Shown: positions 26,899 to 35,015 of the stretch, one piece after another
How the letters are laid out: the number at the start of each line of letters is the position of its first letter
How positions within the stretch are numbered: position 1 is the first letter of the stretch
Assembly (NCBI GenBank): GCA_039812685.1
Contig: JBDIBB010000012.1
Span: forward strand, 1 to 51,950
Length of the DNA stretch: 51,950 nucleotides
Direction: 5' to 3'
Source: JBDIBB01 sp039812685
Lineage (GTDB): Bacteria > Acidobacteriota > Vicinamibacteria > Vicinamibacterales > JAFNAJ01
Made by a program: the position numbers and the translations under genes
The notes under the pieces: model-generated
The model's database searches: none
Told to the model about the DNA's origin: nothing
The model's input: the letters and a program-made list of their open reading frames with translations, nothing else

Positions 26899-28437
26899 TC
26901 AGATGAAGTGCCTGGTGGACGGCCACTGCGCGGCCGGCTCCCTCTTCATTTGCCGGGCAATCCAGATCGGCTTCCCGTCCTCGTAGGGCATGCACAGTCC
27001 GCATTCGAACGTGGCGCCGAGTTCCACCGACTCGAAGATCGCCTCGAGCGACGCGCGGTCGTCGCCGATGACGATCCAGGTCTCGCGCCCGCAATCGCGC
27101 GGGCCCCACAGCCAGTAGGAGTTGTGCCCGGACACCGCGCGCGGCAGGCCGAAGTCGCGCCCGAAGTAGTCGATGGCCCCGGCCTGGCCGTAGTTCTGGC
27201 CGAAGATGCACGCGCGGTCGCGCTCGGAGACCGGCAGCCTGTCGCGGACCCGCGCGACGGCAACCGCCAGTTCCCGCCATCCGTGCTGATCAGCGAACAG
27301 TTGAGGGAGCCGGCCGAGGGCATGCCGCTCGCCCGAAGCCGGCGTGATGCCCGTCGCCCGCCGGTAGGCGGCCAGCGTCTCCACGGGCAGGATGCCCTTG
27401 ACGAGGGGCAGCGCTGGAATCCCGCCTGCGATGACGAGGCCGGCGAGGGCCCACCGTGCCCAGCGGTGGACGGCCCATCGCTCCCACGCGCGCCCGCCGG
27501 CCGCGAAGAGCAGCGGGAACACCGGCGCCAGGTAGTACGACTTCGCGCCGGCCGCCATCATCACGCCGGTGACCACGACGGCGAACCAACCGAAGGCGCG
27601 CCATGGCCTGGCGCTGCGATCCAGCAGCAGGAACAGCACGGCGCCTCCCCACACTGGCAACGCCCCGGGGTTGGCGTTGAGCAACTGCTCCGTCATGAAG
27701 CCCGCCGGATCCAGGCCGGTCATCTTGAACTGGCGCGCGTTGGCCATGAATTCCCGCGTCGGCCAGCCGTTGGCGGCCTGCCACGCGAGGTGCGGCAGGA
27801 AGATCCCCGCCGCGAGGACGCCGCCCATCCAGGCCCAGCGCGATGCCAGCAGGCGCCAGCGCCCGCCGGCCACGAGTCCGGCGATCGCGCCGGCGCCGAG
27901 CAGGAGCATGGAGATCTTGTTCTGCAGTCCCAGCCCGGCCAGCGCGCCGAAGGCGAGCCACAGCCTCGGATCCGCGCCCGCCAGGATGGCGGCCAGGATC
28001 CGCAGGCATGCCGTCCAGAGGACGAGGTCGAGCGCGTTCATCGAGTAGAAGCCCGTCAACGCGATACCGATCGGGAAGAGCGCGGCGGACAGGGCGGCCA
28101 ATCGCTGGCCGAACGTGCCCGCGCCGAGGACGCGCGCGAGCGATACCGTGAGCAGCGCCATGCCGGCGGCGGCAATCGCCGCAGGGATGCGAATCGCCTC
28201 GACCGAATCACCGGCCACGGCGCGTGTCGCGGCCAGAATCAGGATGGACAGCGGTGGATGGTCGACGTAGCCCCAGCCGAGGTGATCGGCGCACGCCAGG
28301 CTGTAGAGCTCGTCGCGGAAGATGCCGTACCCGTGCAGTGTGGCGCAGTGGAAGGCGAGCAGGGCCAGCGGCGCGACGATCCACGACACGCGATCGCGCG
28401 CCGGCAGTGCCGCCTGCATCGAGCGAGCTCTGGTCAT
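26899..28437 (-). CDS. GT39-like integral-membrane glycosyltransferase (ArnT/PMT-type)
   Basis: 512 residues, multipass membrane protein. The first periplasmic loop carries FRDELYSLACADHLGWGYVDHPPLS, the acidic DEL(Y) motif plus DHPPL, typical of lipid-phosphate-sugar-dependent glycosyltransferases (GT-C fold, pfam PMT_2). About ten hydrophobic segments follow (for example FGQRLAALSAALFPIGIALTG, GGAVLFLLLDRS), then a soluble C-terminal domain rich in Cys and Trp (FGQNYGQAGAIDYFGRDFGLPRAVSGHN...). It probably transfers a sugar from an undecaprenyl or dolichol-type phosphate to a periplasmic acceptor. A 23-nt gap separates it from the thioesterase gene. Confidence 0.85.
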   Translation of the reverse strand: MTRARSMQAALPARDRVSWIVAPLALLAFHCATLHGYGIFRDELYSLACADHLGWGYVDHPPLSILILAATRAVAGDSVEAIRIPAAIAAAGMALLTVSLARVLGAGTFGQRLAALSAALFPIGIALTGFYSMNALDLVLWTACLRILAAILAGADPRLWLAFGALAGLGLQNKISMLLLGAGAIAGLVAGGRWRLLASRWAWMGGVLAAGIFLPHLAWQAANGWPTREFMANARQFKMTGLDPAGFMTEQLLNANPGALPVWGGAVLFLLLDRSARPWRAFGWFAVVVTGVMMAAGAKSYYLAPVFPLLFAAGGRAWERWAVHRWARWALAGLVIAGGIPALPLVKGILPVETLAAYRRATGITPASGERHALGRLPQLFADQHGWRELAVAVARVRDRLPVSERDRACIFGQNYGQAGAIDYFGRDFGLPRAVSGHNSYWLWGPRDCGRETWIVIGDDRASLEAIFESVELGATFECGLCMPYEDGKPIWIARQMKREPAAQWPSTRHFI

Positions 28438-28584
28438 CGCACCGGTGCCGACGCCGCCATGCCGCAGGCGGCCGTCGCATCTCGACGATCATGCCCCAAT
28501 CGGGCCCGCGCCCGTCATCACCCCGGATCCGCGCTCATCGAGCGCCGACTCGTTCGCGCCGGCCGCAGGCTGCTCCGGCAACGG

Positions 28585-28590
28585 TAGAAT
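28585..28590 (+). promoter_or_regulatory. Candidate -10 element (TAGAAT) for the small membrane protein
   Basis: TAGAAT ends 64 nt upstream of the GTG start at 28655. No convincing -35 is visible. Confidence 0.3.
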
Positions 28591-28654
28591 CGCGCATGCC
28601 CACCCTGCCTGCAGCGCGGTCGCGGCCGCAGGGCTTCATGTTGGAGAGGTGCGC

Positions 28655-29092
28655 GTGAGCGAGCGGCCCTCGCGTGATGGCGCGCCGCTCAGCGTCGGCG
28701 CGTTCGCGCTCGCCGTCGTCGTGCTGTCCGTACTCGGTGTGCTCGCCGTCGCGCTCGTCGGCACCGGCATCGAGCGCCTTGGCGGTCCGGCGGCGCGCCC
28801 CGAGTCACCGGCCGATGTTCCGTCGGGCGCTGGCGACCCCGTGCACGCGCGCCTTGCGGCTTCCACCGAAGCGGTCCGGCGGCGGGCGTTCACCGCGATG
28901 CTACCCGTCGCGGCGTGCGGTCAGGTGGTGGAGACCTACTACCAGGGGACCCACGAGGGCGTGGCCGTGTGGAGCGTTCGGTGCGGGAACGGCCGGAGCT
29001 GGCAGGTGCGCCTCACAGCGGCTGACGTCGCGCCGGTGGTGACCGACTGCGAGACCGCCTCCGCGATGGCGCGGTGCTTCACGCGCTTCTGA
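28655..29092 (+). CDS. Small membrane-anchored hypothetical protein
   Basis: 145 residues starting at GTG 28655, chosen because GGAGAGG lies 5-11 nt upstream. One N-terminal transmembrane segment (FALAVVVLSVLGVLAVALVG) is followed by an extracytoplasmic part. The C-terminal about 60 residues form a compact domain with four cysteines (VAACGQVV, VRCGNGRSW, TDCETASAMARC), which could make two disulfides. The VWSVRCGNGRSWQVRL stretch looks like a beta hairpin. I do not recognise a family; short membrane-anchored proteins with this kind of C-terminal CGNGR strand do occur in related genomes. No neighbour suggests a role. Confidence 0.7.
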   Translation: MSERPSRDGAPLSVGAFALAVVVLSVLGVLAVALVGTGIERLGGPAARPESPADVPSGAGDPVHARLAASTEAVRRRAFTAMLPVAACGQVVETYYQGTHEGVAVWSVRCGNGRSWQVRLTAADVAPVVTDCETASAMARCFTRF

Positions 29093-29165
29093 GGGGAGCG
29101 GCGTTCGAGGCGACAACCGTTGCCGGACGGCGAACGCTGCGCGCAGGGTTTTCGCCAAGGGTTTC

Positions 29166-29241
29166 TGGAGCCGGCGATCAGACTTGAACTGATGACCTGC
29201 CGATTACGAATCGGCTGCTCTACCAACTGAGCTACGCCGGC
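29166..29241 (-). tRNA. tRNA-Thr (CGT anticodon)
   Basis: 76 nt including an encoded CCA. Acceptor arm GCCGGCG/CGCCGGC, D-arm GCTC...GAGC, anticodon arm GCCGA-TTCGTAA-TCGGC and T-arm ATCAG-TTCAAGT-CTGAT all pair. The anticodon CGT reads ACG, threonine. Confidence 0.97.
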
Positions 29242-29295
29242 CCTGGCGCGAGGCGGGCGCACCGGAGGCCTCGACGGCCGCAGGCGCGAACGCGA

Positions 29296-29301
29296 AGTAT
29301 A
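29296..29301 (-). promoter_or_regulatory. Candidate extended -10 (TATACT) for tRNA-Thr
   Basis: On the minus strand GTGCTATACT lies about 55 nt upstream of the mature tRNA 5' end. The motif matches TATAAT at five of six positions, with a TG extension. The -35 is not recognisable. Confidence 0.45.
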
Positions 29302-29517
29302 GCACAGCGCACCCGCCGGCTCGGCCCACTGCCCGGCGCCGGATGATGCGCCGCGGCCTCGCTGCCAAGCCCCGGCCTTCGACCGCCAGCCCTCCCACGG
29401 AAGCCGAAGCGCGGTGGGCGCCTGCCGGCCTGTTCCCACACGCCTGCGCGCGCAACAGCCGGCCGGCAACCGCCGCGGCGTGACACGCCCGAACGCCGCG
29501 CCGGCAGGTGGCCGCAC

Positions 29518-29523
29518 TACAAT
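29518..29523 (+). promoter_or_regulatory. Candidate -10 element (TACAAT) for the nitroreductase
   Basis: TACAAT ends 59 nt before the TTG start at 29583. Similar TACAAT/TAGAAT boxes precede several genes in the window. Confidence 0.35.
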
Positions 29524-29582
29524 GCCGGGGCCATCCGCTCACGCCGGCGCACGGCTGGGCCTTCCGAAGGGGGATACGCGCC

Positions 29583-30149
29583 TTGGAACTGCTCGATGCG
29601 ATTCGCGAACGGAGGACCGTCCGCAGCTTCAAACCCGACCCGGTTTCCGAACAGACGATGACGGCCATATTCGAGGCGGGCACGTGGGCGCCGTCGCACG
29701 GCAACAAACAGCCGTGGGAGTTCGTGATCATCGGCCCCGATACGCGGGCCCAGCTCGCCAGCCGGTACCTCGCGATGCTGGAGGCCGGCCCCTTGCGCGA
29801 CCCGGAACTGCCGGACGCGCGCAAGCAGGCCATCCGCGCATTCGCCGCGGATTTCGGCGGCGCCCCGCTGCTCTTCGCCGTGATCTGCCGGCCGGCCACC
29901 ACCGACCTGGATCGATACGACTTCCCGCTGGGCGCGGCCGCGGCCTTGCAGAACATCTTCCTCGCGGCCTGGGAGCGGCAACTCGGCGGCATCTGGCTCT
30001 CGTTCGGCAGCACGCCGTCCGCGCGCGAACTCCTGGGCGTCGAGCCCGACCGCACCATCGCCGGCATCGTCGCGATGGGCACGCCGGAGACCGTGCCCGC
30101 GGTCCAGCCACGAATCCCGGTGGCCGAGAAGATCCGCCGGCTGCCCTGA
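29583..30149 (+). CDS. Nitroreductase-family flavoprotein
   Basis: 188 residues if the TTG at 29583 is used; it follows GAAGGGGG at a good distance and gives the normal N-terminus ELLDAIRERRTVRSFKPDPV. An ATG-like frame from 29508 adds an implausible 25 residues. FMN-binding signatures are IRERRTVRSF, AGTWAPSHGNKQPWEFVII and the C-terminal IAGIVAMGTPE. The AALQNIFLAAWERQLGGIWLSFGS segment is the dimer/FMN helix. The family reduces nitro groups, quinones or enones with NAD(P)H; the natural substrate is unknown. It is downstream of a tRNA on the opposite strand. Confidence 0.9.
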   Translation: MELLDAIRERRTVRSFKPDPVSEQTMTAIFEAGTWAPSHGNKQPWEFVIIGPDTRAQLASRYLAMLEAGPLRDPELPDARKQAIRAFAADFGGAPLLFAVICRPATTDLDRYDFPLGAAAALQNIFLAAWERQLGGIWLSFGSTPSARELLGVEPDRTIAGIVAMGTPETVPAVQPRIPVAEKIRRLP

Positions 30150-30191
30150 CGGCCGCGCCCGGCCCGGGCGGCGGTCTGGTTGCAACAGAAA

Positions 30192-30222
30192 CGGGCTGGC
30201 CCTCCCACGGAGAGCCAGCCCG
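30192..30222. terminator. Hairpin at the nitroreductase / DUF2249 convergent junction
   Basis: A 9-bp stem (CGGGCTGGC / GCCAGCCCG) is extended by an inner CTCC/GGAG pair around a CAC loop. It sits in the 128-nt gap between convergent genes. Neither side has a T tract, so it is a candidate bidirectional terminator without the classic tail. Confidence 0.5.
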
Positions 30223-30277
30223 GACGTGACGGAGGCGGCCGGAACGACGGAACACCACCGTCCCGGCCTGCGGCAGG

Positions 30278-30541
30278 CTACGCCTGCAGCTTGACGAAGT
30301 CGATGACGATCGCGCCCGGCTCGCGCTGGACGTACTTGATGTCGATCTTCCCGTTGTAGCGCGCCGCCAGCTGATCGAGCAGCGGCAGGGGATCGTGGTC
30401 GTTGCAGAACCGCATGGTCTCGCCCGGATACAGCGCCTCGAACGCGCCGAAGATGGCGGCATGACGGAAGCGCTTGGCGATGCCGCGCGCGTCGAACGGA
30501 TACAACTGGTCGGCCTGCAGGTGCAGATGCGAATGTGACAT
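30278..30541 (-). CDS. DUF2249 domain protein
   Basis: 87 residues, a single DUF2249 domain: LYPFDARGIAKRFRHAAIFGAFEALYPGETMRFCNDHDPLPLLDQLAARYNGKIDIKYVQREPGAIVIDFVKL. The ALxPGExMxFxNDHDPxPL pattern and final strand are characteristic. Such proteins are small, cytoplasmic, TusA-like in fold, and often occur near respiratory or denitrification genes; a redox or sulfur-relay role has been suggested but is not established. The N-terminus HSHLHLQ is His-rich and might bind metal. Convergent with the nitroreductase and divergent from the exported flavodoxin (108 nt between starts). Confidence 0.85.
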   Translation of the reverse strand: MSHSHLHLQADQLYPFDARGIAKRFRHAAIFGAFEALYPGETMRFCNDHDPLPLLDQLAARYNGKIDIKYVQREPGAIVIDFVKLQA

Positions 30542-30649
30542 CAGGGGTCTCCTGTCTGAGTACGGACGATTATCACGGTTTCGCGAGCCCGTCGTCCACC
30601 CCCGCCTGCCCCGCGCCCCGCGGGACCGCTTCCTGCGACAATACGCGCC

Positions 30650-31276
30650 ATGCGCCGCACCATCAGACTGGTCATCACGTCTGCCCTGCTCTGCCTCGCC
30701 GCCTGGCCCGCGCCTGCACAGCCCGCCGGCACGAAGCGAACGGCCACGGTCCCGGACACGGTGACCGTGCTCGTGGCCTACGCATCGATGACCGGCGCCA
30801 CCGAGGACTTGGCTTCCGCGGTGGAAGCCGGCGCGCGCGCCGTCGCCGACACCCGCGTGGTCCGGAAGCCGGCGGCGTCGGTCACGCCGGAGGATCTCGC
30901 CTCGGCCGACGCCATCATCGTCGGCTCGGCCGTCCACAACGCCGGCATGCTGCCGGAGATGGCGCAACTGTTCGACCGCTGGCCGTTCGAGCAGATGAAC
31001 AACCGCGTGGGCGCCGCCTTCGTGGCCGCCGGCGGCACCTCGGCCGGCGAGGAGCTGACGACGATGACGCTGATTGCGGCGATGCTCGTGCACCGGCTCG
31101 TGATCGTCGGCGGCGAGACGTGGCAGGCGGCATTCGGGGCGTCGGCCATCACCGAGGAAGGGCAGCCGGCCGATCGCCAGGGCAAGGTGCCCGAGCGCGA
31201 TCGCGAGGAGGCGCGCGCGCTCGGCAGGCGGGCGGCCACGCTCGCGCACGCGCTCGCCCGCGGCGGCTGGCGCTGA
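30650..31276 (+). CDS. Exported flavodoxin-like protein
   Basis: 208 residues. A clear signal peptide (LVITSALLCLAAWPAPAQP) precedes a flavodoxin fold: VLVAYASMTGATEDLASAV is the FMN phosphate loop, followed by DAIIVGSAVHNAGMLPEM and NRVGAAFVAAGGTSAGEE, which matches the FMN ring-binding loops of WrbA/menaquinone-dependent protoporphyrinogen-oxidase-like flavodoxins. The C-terminus has a charged tail (RQGKVPERDREEARALG). Flavodoxins are normally cytoplasmic; export, presumably by Sec or after folding by Tat, is unusual, though no twin-arginine is seen. A quinone or redox role in the periplasm is inference. Confidence 0.75.
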   Translation: MRRTIRLVITSALLCLAAWPAPAQPAGTKRTATVPDTVTVLVAYASMTGATEDLASAVEAGARAVADTRVVRKPAASVTPEDLASADAIIVGSAVHNAGMLPEMAQLFDRWPFEQMNNRVGAAFVAAGGTSAGEELTTMTLIAAMLVHRLVIVGGETWQAAFGASAITEEGQPADRQGKVPERDREEARALGRRAATLAHALARGGWR

Positions 31277-31308
31277 CACCGGCAGGCGCCCGCGCCAGGG
31301 CGCGTCAG
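31273..31308. terminator. Hairpin at the flavodoxin / aminotransferase convergent junction
   Basis: GCGCCC / GGGCGC with a 6-nt loop is nested inside an outer CTGAC / GTCAG pair. It starts at the flavodoxin stop and lacks a T tract. Candidate terminator only. Confidence 0.35.
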
Positions 31309-31357
31309 CCGCTGCCGGGCGAAGCCGGCCCGCGGCAGGCCGCCGTCCGGACGCCGC

Positions 31358-32503
31358 TCACACCTCGCGCAGCCGCGCCCCGGCGGCATCCAGCGTCTCG
31401 TCGGTCTTCGCGAAGCAGAAACGCAGGACCGGCGGCGCCGGCTCGCCTTCGAGAAACGCCGACGTGGGAATCGACGCCACGCCGTGCTCCTTCAGCAGCC
31501 GCATGGCCATGGCCGTGTCGGGCTCGCTGGAGATGCGCGCGTAGTCGAGCACCTGGAAATAGGTGCCGCGACACGGGACCGGCACGAACCGCGAGCCCTG
31601 GATCGCCGCCAGGAACCGGTCGCGCTTCGCCTGGTAGAAGCGCGTCAGCGCGCCGAAATCGACGCCGCGCGCGAGCAGGTCGGCGTAGGCGTGCTGGATG
31701 GGCGTGTTCACCGCGAAGGTGACGAACTGGTGGACCTTGCGGATCTCCGCGGAGAGCGCCGCGGGCGCGGCCGTCCAGCCCACCTTCCAGCCGGTGGTGT
31801 GGAACGACTTGCCGAAGGATCCGATTACCACGGCGCGGGCCGCCATGTCCGGAACGCGCGCGAGGCTCTCGTGGCGGCGCCCGTCGTACACGAGGTGCTC
31901 GTACACCTCGTCGCTGATGACGATCGCCGGCGTCGCCTCGAGCACCGCCGCGAGCGCGCGCACGTCGGCCTCGTCCCAGACGCCGCCAGTGGGGTTGTGC
32001 GGCGAGTTGAGGATGATGACGCGCGTGCGCGGGGTGATCGCCGCGCGCACCGCGCTCCAGTCGATCGCGTAGCCGGGGTATCGCAGCGTCACGAACCGTG
32101 GCGTGCCGCCGGCAAGCCGGATCGCCGGCACGTAGGAGTCGTAGCACGGCTGCACGACTACCACCTCGTCGCCGGGATGGACGAGCGCGGTGATGGTGGC
32201 AAACAGCGCCTCGGTGGCGCCGGCCGTCACGGTGATCTCGCTCCCGGGATCGTACGTGGCGCCGTACAGCCGGCCGAGCATCGCCGCGATCTGCTCGCGC
32301 AGCGGCAGCACGCCCGGCATCGGGGCGTACTGGTTGCGGCCGCGCCCGAGCCAGTCGCGCACCAGCTCGATCAGCTCCGGCGCGCAGTCGAAGTCGGGGA
32401 ATCCCTGCGACAGGTTGATGGCGTGGTGCTCGGCGGCGAGCTGCGACATCACCGCGAAGATGCTGACGCCCACGCCGGGCAGGCGCGATTGAATGCTGTT
32501 CAT
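31358..32503 (-). CDS. Class I/II aminotransferase, methionine aminotransferase (YbdL)-like
   Basis: 381 residues, PLP-dependent fold type I. The N-terminus INLSQGFPDFDCAPELIELV is the hallmark of the YbdL/kynurenine-aminotransferase group. YGATYDPGSEITVTAGATEALFATI and LNSPHNPTGGVW follow, and the PLP lysine is in GSFGKSFHTTGWKVGW. YbdL prefers methionine as amino donor; kynurenine or glutamine transaminases of the same clade are alternatives. The enzyme is cytoplasmic. The TxGWKVGW after the lysine supports YbdL over aspartate aminotransferase. It converges with the flavodoxin gene; the lipoprotein lies upstream on the same strand with a 107-nt gap. Confidence 0.9.
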   Translation of the reverse strand: MNSIQSRLPGVGVSIFAVMSQLAAEHHAINLSQGFPDFDCAPELIELVRDWLGRGRNQYAPMPGVLPLREQIAAMLGRLYGATYDPGSEITVTAGATEALFATITALVHPGDEVVVVQPCYDSYVPAIRLAGGTPRFVTLRYPGYAIDWSAVRAAITPRTRVIILNSPHNPTGGVWDEADVRALAAVLEATPAIVISDEVYEHLVYDGRRHESLARVPDMAARAVVIGSFGKSFHTTGWKVGWTAAPAALSAEIRKVHQFVTFAVNTPIQHAYADLLARGVDFGALTRFYQAKRDRFLAAIQGSRFVPVPCRGTYFQVLDYARISSEPDTAMAMRLLKEHGVASIPTSAFLEGEPAPPVLRFCFAKTDETLDAAGARLREV

Positions 32504-32610
32504 GTCTCCCGGCCGAGTTCACGTGAAGGCGCACCGGCCGCCCCGCGGCCTCGCGCCGCGCGGTCGCCGGCACGCCGTACCGCCGTGCGCGCCCCTGCGC
32601 GATCCGCGCC

Positions 32611-33462
32611 CTACTTCACGAGCGCGCCGTTCTCGAGAATCACCTGGTACTTGTAGCCGGCGGTGAAGTCCTTGTCGAGGGCGAGCGTCCCGCGCAGCGT
32701 GACGACATCGCCGACCTTCACCACGGCGTCGGTCGTCACGGTAATGTCGTTGGTCCCCTCGGCGGCGCTGCCCGACCCGTCCTGCAGGTGCACCCAGTTG
32801 CGACCCATGATGCCGCCGTTGAACTTCATCACCTTGCCGCGGACGGTAACGGCCTTGCCCGAGAGCCCCTGCCGGCCGGCCCACACGTCGGCGATGGCGA
32901 GACCGCCCTGCGGCGGCGCCATCCGCTCGGAGGGCGACTCGATGGCGGCCCGCGGCGTGCCCACCGGCGGGTGCCCCGGGGGCATGGTCTGCCCGGGGGC
33001 CAGCACCGGGGCCCTGGCGGCCGTCGCGCCGCCGTCTTCCTTCGTGATCGCCGACGCGAAGTAGATCACGGGGAAATCGCGATTCAGCGTCTGGCTGTGG
33101 AAGTTCTCCATCGGCATGTCGACCACCACGACGACGCGATCGCCCACCGCCGCGGGGAACTTGCTCGTCGCGGCCCACACCTCGCCGCGGTCCGTCGTCT
33201 TCAGCCGCACGTAGGTGTAAGACGCCGCGTCCATCGTCTCGGCGACGACGCCGGTCAGCGTCTCGGGCGCGGCGGCGGCGCTGCTCGTACCCGACTTCAG
33301 GGGCTTGATCGACTCGACGGCGGCAGCGGCCGTACCGACGGGCGCGGCAGCTCCGGCAGACGGCGTGGCCTCCGAAACCGCCTCCGCGGCGGGACGACTC
33401 GAACAGCCGGCGACGGCGAGCAGCGGCAGGCTACAAAAGGCAAGCGTGCGGACCAGGCTCAC
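32611..33462 (-). CDS. Lipoprotein with tandem OB-fold-like domains
   Basis: 283 residues from GTG 33462, placed because GGAG lies 7 nt upstream. The N-terminus has a lipobox (LLAVAGCSS), so the mature Cys is lipidated. After an Ala/Pro-rich linker come two beta-barrel-like segments. The first (LTGVVAETMDAASYTYVRLKT...GDRVVVVVDMP) and the second (GKAVTVRGKVMKFNGGIMGRNWVHLQDGSG...GDVVTLRGTL) share a V-x-G-x-V...W/Y-V-x-L pattern typical of OB folds in nucleic-acid or ligand-binding lipoproteins. The substrate is unknown. It is divergent from the DUF2911 gene, with 136 nt between starts. Confidence 0.75.
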   Translation of the reverse strand: MSLVRTLAFCSLPLLAVAGCSSRPAAEAVSEATPSAGAAAPVGTAAAAVESIKPLKSGTSSAAAAPETLTGVVAETMDAASYTYVRLKTTDRGEVWAATSKFPAAVGDRVVVVVDMPMENFHSQTLNRDFPVIYFASAITKEDGGATAARAPVLAPGQTMPPGHPPVGTPRAAIESPSERMAPPQGGLAIADVWAGRQGLSGKAVTVRGKVMKFNGGIMGRNWVHLQDGSGSAAEGTNDITVTTDAVVKVGDVVTLRGTLALDKDFTAGYKYQVILENGALVK

Positions 33463-33598
33463 GGGAGATCTCCAGGAAGGATGTGGTACGCGGTCGTCCG
33501 CGAAGACCGGGCCAACCGGCTCGGCTGTTCGCGAACCTGCCATTACGCTACCATCGAACGCCGGCACACGGTGGTGTGCCGTTCTCAAGGAGCCTTCG

Positions 33599-34240
33599 AT
33601 GACGAGATCCCGGACGTTCTGGACGACGGCCGCCGTCCTGGTGGCAGGTTTCATTCTCCATGGGCAGCAGAGCGCACAACGTCCCCTCAGCCCTCCAGGG
33701 ACCGCGGCGACGCAGGTCGGCGGACGCTGGGTGAAGGATGACCGCGGCGAGCGCTACGAAGGCGGCAAGTGGATCGACGTCGTCTACAACCGCCCGCTGC
33801 TGCGCACGCGCACCGGCATCTTCGGCAGCGGCGCCGACTACGGCAAGAAGGTGGGTGCCGGCGCGCCGGTCTGGCGGGCGGGCGCCAACCAGTCCACGCG
33901 GTTCAGGACGGAAGTGCCACTCACCTTCGGCGGCAAGACGCTGCCGGCAGGCGAGTACAGCCTCTTCGTCGACCTCAAACCCGAAGGCTGGACCCTGATC
34001 TTCTCCAACTGGGGCGCCCAGCAGAAGTTCGACCCCAACGACAAGAGCGCCCTCTGGGGCAGCTACAACTACACGGCGGACAAGGACGTGCTGCGCGCGC
34101 CGATGCAGCTGTCGACCCTGCCGATGTCCATCGACCAGCTGTCCATCGGGTTTGCCGACGTCACGGAGAACGCCGGCAAGCTGGTCATCTGGTGGGACAC
34201 CACGCAGGCGATCGCCCCCTTCACGGTGGCCGGGTCGTAG
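33599..34240 (+). CDS. DUF2911 family secreted protein
   Basis: 213 residues from ATG 33599, with AAGGAG upstream. A signal peptide (FWTTAAVLVAGFILHGQQ) precedes the DUF2911 domain: YNRPLLRTRTGIFG, GAPVWRAGANQSTRFRTEVPLTFGGKTLPAGEYSLFV, WTLIFSNWGAQQKF and the final LSIGFADVTENAGKLVIWWDTTQAIAPF. The W-R-x-G-A-N-x-x-T pattern is the family's defining signature. DUF2911 proteins are periplasmic, often acidobacterial or Bacteroidota, and uncharacterised; they may bind sugars or other small molecules by fold analogy only. Sits divergently from a lipoprotein gene, with which it may share a promoter region. Confidence 0.85.
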   Translation: MTRSRTFWTTAAVLVAGFILHGQQSAQRPLSPPGTAATQVGGRWVKDDRGERYEGGKWIDVVYNRPLLRTRTGIFGSGADYGKKVGAGAPVWRAGANQSTRFRTEVPLTFGGKTLPAGEYSLFVDLKPEGWTLIFSNWGAQQKFDPNDKSALWGSYNYTADKDVLRAPMQLSTLPMSIDQLSIGFADVTENAGKLVIWWDTTQAIAPFTVAGS

Positions 34241-34252
34241 CGAGCGGCCGCT

Positions 34253-34283
34253 GCCGGCGCCGGCCATGGGGGAAGGCGCCGGC
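34253..34283 (+). terminator. Hairpin downstream of the DUF2911 gene
   Basis: A 9-bp stem (GCCGGCGCC / GGCGCCGGC) with a 13-nt loop follows the stop by 12 nt. No T tract; the next gene is on the same strand, so it may attenuate rather than end transcription. Confidence 0.35.
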
Positions 34284-34331
34284 CGGGCGCGGCGATCGCA
34301 CCGGCCGCGGGTTGGCGGTAGGATGGCGGGC

Positions 34332-34919
34332 ATGGAACTCAACGGCGACACGCTGCTCAGCCTCGCGCTCGGCCTCGGCCTGGCGGCGGCGTGCGGCTTC
34401 CGCGTCTTCGTGCCACTGCTGGCGCTGAGCGTGGCGTCACGCTACGGCTACGCGCCGCTGGCGGGCGGCTGGGAGTGGATCGCTTCCACGCCGGCCACGC
34501 TCGCCTTCGCGACGGCCACGGTGCTCGAGGTCGCCGGCTACTACATCCCGTGGTTCGATCACGCACTCGACGTGGTGGCCACACCGGCAGCGGTGATCGC
34601 CGGCATGGTGACCAGCGCATCGATCCTCGGCGACCTGCCCCCGCTGCTGAAGTGGACGGCCATCGTCATCGGCGGTGGCGGCGCCGCCGCCATCGTCCAG
34701 GGTTCCACGGTCGCGCTGCGCGCCGGGTCGGGGACCGCCACCGTTGGCCTGGCCAACCCCATCGTCGCCTCCGTGGAACTGTTCGGCGCGACGGCCACCG
34801 CCATCCTGGCCATCCTGCTGCCCCTGCTCGCGCTGGTGGTGGCGATCGGGTTCGTCGTGGTCATCTTCCGCCTCTCACGCAGGATACTCGGCGGTGGCCG
34901 AAGGCCGGCCGCCGCGTGA
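34332..34919 (+). CDS. DUF4126 membrane protein
   Basis: 195 residues from ATG 34332; an ATG 9 nt upstream is possible. An integral membrane protein with five or so hydrophobic segments: LLSLALGLGLAAACGFRVFVPLLALSVA, ATLAFATATVLEVAGYYIPWFDHALD, TPAAVIAGMVTSASILG, WTAIVIGGGGAAAIVQGS and ILAILLPLLALVVAIGFVVVIFRL. The GFRVFVPLL and YYIPWFDHALD motifs are the DUF4126 signatures. The function is unknown. The 82-nt gap to the DUF2911 gene contains a hairpin. manA follows 96 nt downstream. Confidence 0.83.
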   Translation: MELNGDTLLSLALGLGLAAACGFRVFVPLLALSVASRYGYAPLAGGWEWIASTPATLAFATATVLEVAGYYIPWFDHALDVVATPAAVIAGMVTSASILGDLPPLLKWTAIVIGGGGAAAIVQGSTVALRAGSGTATVGLANPIVASVELFGATATAILAILLPLLALVVAIGFVVVIFRLSRRILGGGRRPAAA

Positions 34920-35015
34920 GCGGTCCGCCGGTGCCGCCAGGCCAACGCTGAACTCCGGCTGCCAGGGGCCGGCATCTTCCCCCGAACCGCTGCCACCCGG
35001 GACGACCCTGCCGAG

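Larger units (their letters stand above)
29242..29582. other. Non-coding interval between tRNA-Thr and the nitroreductase
   Basis: 341 nt without a supported gene. It holds the likely tRNA promoter (29296-29301) and the nitroreductase -10 candidate (29518-29523). A short in-frame extension of the nitroreductase to 29508 exists but lacks a ribosome site. I see nothing else. Confidence 0.6.

Noticed and set aside
28438..28654. Possible small gene between the glycosyltransferase and the small membrane protein
   Set aside because: Open frames here are Arg/Pro-rich shadows with no ribosome site; only a -10-like TAGAAT is credible.
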